In this document: in pieces, positions 56,367-64,000 of the stretch
Layout: every line of letters starts with the position of its first letter
Position numbering within the stretch: position 1 is the first letter of the stretch
DNA from: Elymus sibiricus
Taxonomy: Eukaryota > Streptophyta > Magnoliopsida > Poales > Poaceae
Reading direction: 5' to 3'
Length of the DNA: 64,000 nt
Assembly: GCA_039707655.1 (NCBI GenBank)
Contig: CM077676.1
Location: 241,012,866-241,076,865 of the forward strand
Program-made: the position numbers and the translations under genes
The notes under the pieces: generated by a model
Database searches by the model: none
The model's input: only the letters and a program-made list of their open reading frames with translations
Told to the model about the DNA's origin: nothing

Positions 56367-57904
56367 GCACATGCGTATGGGCACTCCCCTTGGCTTGTGC
56401 CCGGCTTGGGGGAGGTGCCCCGGTATCGTATCACCATCACTTTTATTATCCTTACCTATTTTTAGTTCGATCCTTAGTTATTTCGTGATCTAGTTGAATA
56501 AAAGTTTAGTATGATCTATTTTTGAGTGTTAGCTTCGTGATCTATCTATCTATGTAATCGAGTTGAGAGTTATCTAATAAAGAGTTGTTTGAGTTTTTGC
56601 TTCATTACTTTCATGTTCCAATTCTAGCAATGAAAATAATGAAAAAGATCATATGCTAATCCTATGGAAAGTAATGACATTACATAAAGAAAAGTATAAG
56701 TGGTAAAATTTATTGGAAGTTAACAAACATAGCATTAGTCAATGATGCAATTCATGAAAGAATTAATAAGGGAAGAGAAGATTCACATGCAAATATACTA
56801 TCTTGGACATCTTTTATGATTGTGAGCCCCCATTAAGTATTTTATGTCAAATTGTTGACGTTGGACCAGGAAGACAACGTCATGAATTATGTTTGTTCAT
56901 ATTCACATAGAAGTTATATTGTTATAGATCCTCCAACATGTGGTGCTTGCCCAATATCTTTGCTAGCCAAAAATCCGCACCAAGTAGAGATACTACTTGT
57001 GCATCCAAAACCTTTAAACCTAGTTTCATGTCATGAGAGTCCACTATATCTACCTATGGATTGAATAAGATCCTTCAAGTAAGTTGTCATCGGTGCAAAA
57101 AGCAATAAAAATTGCCTCTAAACATGTCTGAACTTTTATTGTAAGGGAAATAAGATTTGTACGAACTTGTGATGGTAAAGAAATAAAAGCGACATACTGC
57201 ATAATAAAGGTTGCTATCACAAGGGGCAATATAAAGTGACGTTCCTTTGCATTAAGAGCTCTTGCATCCAACAACAAAAAGCGCATGACAACCTCTGCTT
57301 CCCTCTGCGAAGGGCCTATCCTTTACTTTTATGTATTTACTTTTTATGCAAGAGTTAATAGTGTTCTCCTCTACTTCCTTTTTATTTTTTCTCTTTTGTA
57401 AGCATCATGTGGTGGGGAAAGATCTAGGCATATATATCCAGTTGGATATCAGTGATCATGAGTTATTATTATTGACATCACCCTTGAGGTGAATAAGTTG
57501 GGAGGCAAACTTACAAGCCCCTATCTTTTTATGTGTCTGGCTGAAACTTTTTGCTCCATACATATGTCGTGAGTGTTAGAAATCATAGAAGACTAAATGA
57601 TGGTTGAGTATGTGGACTTGTTGAAAAGCTCCTACATGAGACCCTTCCTGAAAATATGATGAATTGCAATTGCATTGTTGACTGAGAAGATAGTTTGTTA
57701 GTTTTCAAGAAAGTTTATGCCTTATACTCCATTGTTGTGATGAATTGTTACTTGCTCATGAGAAGTTTATGATAATAAATATTGTTGTTATAATAATGAT
57801 CATGATGCTACTATGTCCGTATTTTGTTTTTATCGACACCTCTCTCTCTAAACATGTGGACATGATTATCGATATCGGCTTTCACTTGAGGACAAGCGAG
57901 GTCT
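56367..57904 (+). other. Noncoding 3' region of element D
   Basis: No gene seen. It contains a conserved island near 56930-57062 (TTGTGCATCCAAAA, CCACTATATCTACCTAT) that also appears at 63600-63660 in the element at the right edge, although the families otherwise differ. Confidence 0.6.
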
Positions 57905-57918
57905 AAGCTTGGGGGAGT
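57905..57918 (+). other. Polypurine tract of element D
   Basis: AAGCTTGGGGGAGT lies directly before the 3' LTR. Confidence 0.85.
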
Positions 57919-59437
57919 TGATACATCCATTTGGCATCATGTTTTGCTACTGTTATTTATAGTGTTTTTAATCAATATAACACTTTTTGGAGCAATTCTA
58001 ATGCCTTTTCTCTCTTAATATGCAAGATCACCACAAGGAGGGAGAATGCCGGCAGCTGGAATTCTGGACCTGAAAAAGCTATGTCAGAGATACCTATTCT
58101 GCACATCTCCAAATGAGCTAAAATTTTACGGAGAATTATTTTGGAATAAATAAAAAATATTGGAATCAAGAAGTACCAGAGGGGGCCACCAGGAGCCCAC
58201 GAGGCACCAGGGCGCGCCACCCCCCCAGGTGCACCCTGGTACCTCGTGGGGCCCCTGGCCAGCCTCTGGCCCCCATTTTCTGGTATATAAGTGCATTTGC
58301 CCTAGAAAAATATAAAAAAAGACTTTCGGGATGGTGCGCCACCGTCTCGAGGTGGAACTTGGGCAGGAGCACTTTTTCTCTCCGGCGGAGAGATTCTGCC
58401 GGGGACACTTCCCTCCGGGAGGGGGAAATCGTCGCCATCGACCTCACCAGCGATCCTCTCATCGTGGGAGGACTAATCTTCATCAACATCTTCACCAGCA
58501 CCATCTCATCTCAAACCCTAGTTCATCTCTTGTATTCAATCTTTGTCTCAAAACCTCAGATTGGTACCTGTGGGTTGCTAGTAGTGTTGATTACATCTTG
58601 TAGTTGATGCTAGTTGGTTTATTTGGTGGAAGATTATATGTTCAGATCTATTATGCTATTCAATACCCCTTTGATCTTGGACATGATTATGATTTGTGAG
58701 TAGTTACTTTTGTTCTTGAGGACATGGGAGAAGTCTTGTCATAAGTAATCATGTGAATTTGGTATTCGTTAGATATTTTGATGATATGTATGTTGTTGAT
58801 TCCCTTAGTGGTGTCGTGTGAACGTCGACTACATGACACTTCACCATCTTTGGGCCTAAGGGAATGCATTGTGGAGTAGTAATTAGATGATGGGTTGCTA
58901 GAGTGACAGAAGCTTAAACCCTAGTTTATGCGCTATTCCGTAAGGGGCTGATTTGGATCCATATGTTTAATGCTATGGTTAGAGTTATCTTAATTCTTCT
59001 TTTGTAGTTGCGGATGCTTGCGAGAGGGGGTAATCATAAGTGGGAGGCTTGTTCAAGTAAGAATAGCACCCAAGCACCGGTCCACCCACATATCAAATTA
59101 TCAAAGTAGCGAACGCGAATCAAACAAACATGATGAAAGTGACTATATGAAATTCCCATGTGTCCTCGAGAACGCTTTGCTTACTATAAGAAATCGTTCC
59201 GGCTTGTCCTTTGCTACAAAAAGGATTGGGCCAACTTGCTGCACTCTTTGTTACTATTGCTACTTGTCACTTGTTACAAACTATCTTGCTATCAAACTAC
59301 TCGTTACCGATAATTTCAGTGCTTGCAGAAAATACCTTGCTGAAAACCGCTTGTCATTTCCTTCTGCTCCTCGTTGGGTTCGACACTCTTACTTATCGAA
59401 AGGACTACGATTGATCCCCTATACTTGTGGGTCATCA
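57919..59437 (+). repeat. 3' LTR of element D
   Basis: It is 1519 bp, TGATACATCC to GGGTCATCA, followed by TSD copy GTCGC. It includes TATATAAG at 58284-58291. Confidence 0.92.
58284..58291 (+). promoter_or_regulatory. TATA box in the 3' LTR of element D
   Basis: TATATAAG at the same LTR position as 49631-49638. Transcription from here would run into the split coiled-coil ORF in antisense. Confidence 0.55.
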
Positions 59438-59442
59438 GTCGC

Positions 59443-59728
59443 TGATGCTCGTGCGGGCCTCCACATCCCGCCTTCAGGCCGCAGTGGCGGAGCGGGTGAT
59501 GCCCCCGGCGGTCGACGGTGGGGTGGTGGCCACCTCCCGCCTTCGGGCCGCGGTGACGGAGCGGGTGATGGCCATGGCGGCCAACGGTGGGGTGGCGGCT
59601 AACAGTGGGGTGGTGGCCATGATGGCCACCACCCACCTTCGGGCCGCGGTGGCGGAGCGGGCGATGGCCCTAGCGGCCGACGGTGGGGTGGCGGCAACGG
59701 CGGCCGGTAACAGCTGCCATCAGGCAGC
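59443..59728. repeat. GC-rich imperfect tandem repeat within the split ORF
   Basis: Three or more units of about 70-95 bp share CCTTCGGGCCGCGGTG, GGAGCGGG(T/C)GATG and GGTGGGGTGG segments. They are in frame on the minus strand and belong to the coiled-coil ORF. Confidence 0.75.
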
Positions 59729-60998
59729 TGATACGTCTCCAACGTATCTATAATTTTTGATTGTTCCATGCTGTTATATTATCAATCTTGGATGTTTTTA
59801 TATGCATTTGCAGCAATTATATATCATTTTTTGGGACTAACCTACTAACTTAGTGCCCAGTGCCAGTTGCTGTTTTCTGCCCTGTTTTTGTTTTACAGAA
59901 TATCAATACCAAACGAAGTCTAAATGCCACGAAACTTTTTGGAGATTTTTTTCTGGACAATACCAACACTAGAAGCTTCGGGAGAAAACCAGAAGCCCCA
60001 GGGGGTGCCCACGAGGCACCAGGGCGCTCCTGGGGGGGGGGGGCAGGCGAGCCCTGGTACCTCGTGGGGCCCATAGAGCTCCGTTTGACCTAATTCCACC
60101 ACTATAAATTCCCAAAAAATCAGAAACCCTTAGGGGAGTCCACGAAATACTTTTTCCGCCGCCGCAAGTTTCTGTTCTTGAGAGATCCCATCTGGGGTCC
60201 TTCTCCGGTACTCCGCCGGAGGGGGAATCGATCACGGAGGGGCTCTACATCAACCTTGCTGCCTTTCCGATGACGCGTGAGTAGTTTACCACAGACCTTC
60301 GGGTCCATAGTTAGTAGCTACATGGCTTCTTCTCTCTTTTTGATCTTCAATACAATGTTCTCCTCGATGTTCTTGGAGTTCTATCCGATGTAATCACTTT
60401 TATGTAATCATCTTGCTTAAGGCGTTACTCCGTTCTTTATGGACTTAATACACTAGATGCATGCTGGATAGCAGTCGATGTGTGGAGTAATAGTAGTAGA
60501 TGCAGGCAGGAGTCGGTCTACTTGTCTCGGACGTGATGCCTATATACATGATCATTGCCTTGGATATCGTCATGATTATTTGCTTTTCTATCAATTGCCC
60601 AATAGTAATTTGTCTACCCACCGTATGCTATTTTCTTGAGAGAAGCCTCTAGTGAAAACTATGGCCCCCGGGTCTATCTAAATCATTTACTAAAACCCTA
60701 AAAATATTTGCTGCACTTTTCTTTTATTTAGTTATTTTATTTTGTATTTTTGTTTCAATCTATCTATCTATCACATACAATTTAATCTTGCAATTTACCT
60801 CCAAGGGATTGACAACCCCTCGTTTGCGTTGGGTGCAAGGGTTTGTTGTTTGTGTGCAGGTGCTGCTAATGAGGTGTTACGTGATTCTCCTACTGGATTG
60901 ATAACCTTGGTTTCATAACTGAGGGAAATACTTACCTCTACTATGCTGCATCATCCCTTCCTCTTCGGGGAAAATACCAACGCAAGCTACAAGTAGCA
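59729..60998 (+). repeat. 5' LTR of element A'
   Basis: It starts TGATACGTCTCC and ends AAGTAGCA, 1270 bp. It lacks about 290 bp present in the LTR at 2667-4227. It contains a 13-base G-run near 60031. Confidence 0.88.
60103..60109 (+). promoter_or_regulatory. TATA box in the 5' LTR of element A'
   Basis: TATAAAT in the context CCACTATAAATTCCC, matching 3037-3043. Confidence 0.6.
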
Positions 60999-61009
60999 GG
61001 AAGAATTTC

Positions 61010-61027
61010 TGGCGCCGTTGCCGGGGA
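61010..61027 (+). other. tRNA-Asp primer binding site of element A'
   Basis: TGGCGCCGTTGCCGGGGA is complementary to the 3' end of plant tRNA-Asp and lies 11 bases after the LTR, as usual for Athila elements. Confidence 0.92.
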
Positions 61028-61201
61028 GACATCATCAACATCTATCAAGTACCTTTGCATAAACTCTCATCTCCTTGCATTTATTTTATTTGCCTCTCAT
61101 TTTCATCTCCCCCACTTCTAAAAAGTTTTTTTACAAAAATACAAAAATATTTTCCGTTTGCCTTTTACTTGTTTGCTTGTTTGCTTGCTCGCTTTACCAT
61201 T

Positions 61202-62020
61202 ATGGCTAGTTCTTCGCTCGTTACTATTACCCCTGAAAATGAAGTACTTAATTTTAAACAAAGGGGAGGAGAGAATTTAAAAGATTCTTGGTATAGGATT
61301 TGTGATGCTGATAATAGATCAACTCGTAAGCAATCCACCACTATCCTTCTTCGCAATTTTTATGTGGGCATTACTACTTGGTATAGATTCGTACTTGATA
61401 CTATTACCGGAGGGAATTTCTTGATGTGTCCCTCTATGGATGCTTTCAATGCTATGGGAAATTTAGTGGGATCACCACCTATCACTGTTAATGAAACAAC
61501 TTTGACTTTGGAACATGTTATGCAAAGGTTAGAAGCTATTGAAAGTAAAATGCCTACTATTGAACATCTTGAGAATTTAGATAAAAAAATTCATAATCAT
61601 ATCACTCAATTTGGTTTTAAGGTAGGAATCGCATTGAAAACCTTAAAGGAGAAAGAACCGATAGTTAATGAAAGAATAGAACAGAGCCCCGCTAGAATCG
61701 ATAAGATAGAAGAAATTATTAATAATTTGGGGTCGGCTTTTTCCTCCGTTAATAATATTGATAGAACTCCTCCCAATAAAAATTTCAAGTTCATATATAT
61801 TCCTAAAACCAATGGTGCTACTTCTAGTAAGGGAAATGAGGATCTTAAAATGATTAGCGTGCACCCCAATTTCATTGATATAATTAAGGAGCCTATTCAC
61901 AAAAGTAAAATTCTTGATTTGGTGCCTAGAAGTGTGATGATGAGAAACACCTATGTTAAATCTATTATAAAAAATGGATGTGTGATTGAGGAGTTGGAAA
62001 CTAAGGCTGACAACACTTGA
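61202..62020 (+). CDS. gag: gag-like protein of element A', 272 aa
   Basis: ATG 61202 opens MASSSLVTITPENEV. The frame is open further upstream, but this start fits related Triticeae proteins. FKQRGGENLKDSWYRI and TTILLRNFYVGITTWYRFVLD are the conserved gag core of this family. Residues about 105-210 are helical and probably coiled coil (VMQRLEAIESKM, NLDKKIHNHI). There is no zinc knuckle, protease or pol, so it could form particles only with partner enzymes from another element. The frame is intact, which suggests a fairly young copy or selection on gag. Confidence 0.8.
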   Translation: MASSSLVTITPENEVLNFKQRGGENLKDSWYRICDADNRSTRKQSTTILLRNFYVGITTWYRFVLDTITGGNFLMCPSMDAFNAMGNLVGSPPITVNETTLTLEHVMQRLEAIESKMPTIEHLENLDKKIHNHITQFGFKVGIALKTLKEKEPIVNERIEQSPARIDKIEEIINNLGSAFSSVNNIDRTPPNKNFKFIYIPKTNGATSSKGNEDLKMISVHPNFIDIIKEPIHKSKILDLVPRSVMMRNTYVKSIIKNGCVIEELETKADNT

Positions 62021-64000
62021 AACTATGCATTACGCCTAGCTAGGGGCATAAAACAATAGCGCTTGTTGGGAGGCAACCCAATGAATAAAATAAATTTTTA
62101 CTTTTTGTTTCTGTTATGGTGTGTTTTTATATTTATGCTACTGTTATGATTGTGTTTTTTGTGTTTTTAATTAGTGTTTGTGCCAAGTAAAACCTTTAGG
62201 ATGATTTGGAAGATAGTATAATTGATGCTGTTTGGAAAACAGAAAGTTTTGTGTCCAGTGCTGGAATTTTGGTTGTGTACTGGAGCGTGAAAAAAATCTG
62301 AATTTTTTACACAGTATTGGTATGTGAATTTCCCACGTGGTCCTAATTTTTCAGAATTTTTGGAGTTACAGAAGTATGGATTTTAAATAGATTGCTACAG
62401 ACTGTTCTGTTTTTGACAGATTCTGTTTTTGATGTGTTGCTTGCTTGTTTTGATGAAACTATGGATTGTATCGGGGGGTATAAGCCATGGAGAAGTTAGA
62501 ATACCGTAGGTATAATGCAAAAATAAAATATGAATGGGTTTGCAACAGTACTTAGAGTAGTGATTTATTTTGTTATACTAACGGATCCCACGAAGGTTTT
62601 GTTGAGTTTTGTGTGATTGAAGTTTTCAAGTTTTGGGTGAGATCACGATGGATGAAGGAATAAGGAGTAGCAAGAGCCTAAGCTTGGGGATTCCCGAGGC
62701 ACCCCAAGGTAATATTCAAGGAAGACTCAAGCGTCTAAGCTTGGGGATGCCCCGGAAGTCATCCCCTCTTACTTCTACCAACCATCGGTAATTTTACTTG
62801 GAGCTATATTTTTATTCGTCACATGATATGTGTTTTGCTTGGAGCGTCGTGTATTATATGAGTCTTTGCTTTGTTTTCTTTTTAGTTTGTCACAATCATC
62901 TTTTCTGGACACACCAATTTGAGAGAGCCACACGTTCATCATAATTTGTTAAAATACTCTATGTGCTTCACTTAAATTTTTTGAGCTAGGCAATTGCTCT
63001 AGTGCTTCACTTAACTCTTTTTGAGCATGGCGGTGGCTATATTTTGAAGAAATAAACTTTCATGCTTCACTTATGTTATTTTGAGAGTTGACAAGATTAA
63101 AATTTTGAAGAAATAAACTCTCATGCTTCACTTATATTATTTTGAGAGTTGATAAGATTGAAATTTTGAAGAAATATTTGCACTCTCATGCTTCACTTAA
63201 ATCTTTTTGAGAGTTGATAAAAGTAACGGTAATTTGCAAAAGATATGAATTTGGTCCCAAAGTGATGAATATTCAAGAGGGATATAATAAAAACTTTCAT
63301 ATAGATCATTGGATATGATAAGTGCGATTCCTTGCAATAGTTTTGCGATATGGAAATGATAATATGTGAGTCATGTTAGTGAGTAATTGTGATTTAGTAA
63401 GAATATTTGTGTTAAGGTTTGTGATTCCCTATGCATGCACGTTAAGTTAATAGTTATGCAACGAAATTATATCCTACTTATGGTGCATTATTCGGTGTTA
63501 GTTATGTTCAATGCATGTTTATGACCGTTTTCGCTTTTTGGTTGGTTGCTTCTCAATCTATTTGCTAGCCTTCATTTGTACTAAGCGGAAATACTGCTTG
63601 TGCATCCAAAATCCTTAAACCTAAGTTGCGCCAAATGATTCCACTATATCTACCTATATGTGGTATTTCAATGCCGTTCCAAGTAAATTTGCGTGTGCCA
63701 ACTCTAATTTTCAAAATAATTTTTCTGTTTTGTGTGCCCGTACCGCTCATGAAGCGGCAGGGGGTGGCCAATATTTTCCATGCTAGGTGTGTTATTCTCA
63801 CGATGAGTGTTTATTCACTTGTCATTGCACGAGAGAGTGGCTGGTAATAGGGATGCCCAGTCCCATAATGAAATCAAAATTAATAACAACAAAATTCCTT
63901 GGAAAGTGATGGTATGGAGGGCACCCGTAGATACAGCTAGCCATGGATTGTGAAAGAATGGTGGGAAGGAAATAAACTTTACTTTCTATTTGGGAACCGC
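62021..64000 (+). other. Noncoding internal region of element A'
   Basis: No gene seen. From about 62193 it matches the start of the window. It contains two PPT-like AAGCTTGGGGAT segments near 62679 and 62734, a hairpin-type tandem repeat at 63050-63225, and a conserved CCACTATATCTACCTAT island near 63640. Confidence 0.7.
63050..63225 (+). repeat. Hairpin-forming tandem repeat, about 61-65 bp units
   Basis: Three units contain CTCTCATGCTTCACTTA and then TTTTGAGAGTTGA. ACTCTCA and TGAGAGT can pair, so each unit can fold into a hairpin. The related element has a single unit at about 833-874. Confidence 0.75.

Larger units (their letters stand above)
49267..59437 (+). mobile_element. Fatima/Athila-like Ty3/gypsy element with decayed gag-pol (element D)
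   Basis: LTRs of 1518 and 1519 bp, a perfect GTCGC duplication (49262-49266, 59438-59442), an altered tRNA-Asp primer site and a polypurine tract define the element. Order is gag, protease, reverse transcriptase, RNase H, integrase, then a separate coiled-coil ORF and about 1.5 kb of noncoding 3' sequence. This is the Athila arrangement; the LTR start resembles the wheat Fatima family. Two frameshifts and at least six in-frame stops break gag-pol, so it cannot move on its own. Confidence 0.92.
49004..59728 (-). pseudogene. Coiled-coil hypothetical ORF split by element D and cut by element A'
   Basis: I do not recognize the function. On the minus strand the frame runs from at least 59728 to 59443, continues across the TSD at 49266, and stops at 49004. 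The right part consists of GC-rich imperfect repeats (TAARR, ATTPP segments). The left part (ISDLAARYIEFLREEEKC, then a Glu/Arg/Ala-rich helix with LERQWAFELGIAKG) predicts a coiled coil and ends in Ser-rich GSSSSASY. One in-frame TGA lies in the last repeat near 59474 where sister repeats have CGA. The 5' end is cut by the element at 59729, so the start is unknown. It was broken twice by retrotransposons. It may be cargo of a DNA transposon. Confidence 0.6.
59729..64000 (+). mobile_element. Athila-like gag-only Ty3/gypsy element, 5' part (element A')
   Basis: A 5' LTR, intact tRNA-Asp primer site, one gag-like ORF and at least 2 kb of noncoding sequence; the 3' end lies beyond the window. 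It is the same family as 1-4227 and has the same orientation. It inserted into the repeat part of the split coiled-coil ORF; the five bases before it are GCAGC. No pol follows gag, so the family appears non-autonomous. Confidence 0.88.

Noticed and set aside
1..64000. Single nested retrotransposon with the left and right edge elements as its two ends
   Set aside because: The left piece holds a 3' internal end plus 3' LTR and the right piece a 5' LTR plus 5' interior, in the same orientation. That order is two separate copies, not one element split by insertions.

Overview
The window looks like a chromosome segment of a Triticeae grass (wheat, Aegilops, barley or rye group). About 80% of it is LTR retrotransposon of types familiar from those genomes: Athila-type Ty3/gypsy elements with a tRNA-Asp primer site, a Sirevirus-like Copia element, and two elements with ~4.1 kb LTRs and a tRNA-Met primer site. 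The rest is about 12.5 kb of a low-copy skeleton with intron-containing gene relics. I saw no intact ordinary cellular gene, rRNA, tRNA or CRISPR array. Family names are by recognition, not by search.

Layout: (1) 1-4227, 3' part of a gag-only Athila-like element with its 3' LTR. (2) 4228-7430, a six-exon Ulp1-type (C48) protease pseudogene. (3) 7431-17243, a minus-strand Sirevirus-like element, TSD AAACT, with gag and a second large ORF but no pol. (4) 17249-21906 and 32990-33912, two tandem copies of a WRN-type 3'-5' exonuclease-like gene (minus) with an snRNA-type Pol III promoter and candidate small RNA between them. (5) 21907-32984, a minus-strand large-LTR element inserted in exon 1 of exonuclease copy 2. 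(6) 33985-36397, tandem repeats and a 201-codon Pro/Ala-rich ORF. (7) 36398-48332, a second minus-strand large-LTR element, TSD GCAGC, with a decayed gypsy reverse transcriptase. (8) 48338-49266 plus 59443-59728, one minus-strand coiled-coil ORF split by a retrotransposon. (9) 49267-59437, a plus-strand Fatima/Athila-like element, TSD GTCGC, with a decayed gag-pol and a downstream coiled-coil ORF. (10) 59729-64000, 5' part of another element of the family in (1).

The four elements complete in the window have identical or nearly identical TSDs, and the joints reconnect into sensible skeleton: exonuclease copy 2 regains a 232-codon frame and the split ORF continues across its TSD. The retrotransposons therefore went independently into the skeleton, not into one another. 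Three carry only part of the coding capacity of an autonomous element, and the one with a full gag-pol is broken by stops that mostly look like C-to-T decay.

Most worth a second look: the Pol III promoter and RNA-like sequence beside duplicated exonuclease genes; the promoter-like, spliced-leader-like module inside the Sirevirus in front of its second ORF; a splice-acceptor-like site before the 3' ORF of the Athila-like element; and a 26-nt near-invariant motif shared by the LTRs of two otherwise different elements.
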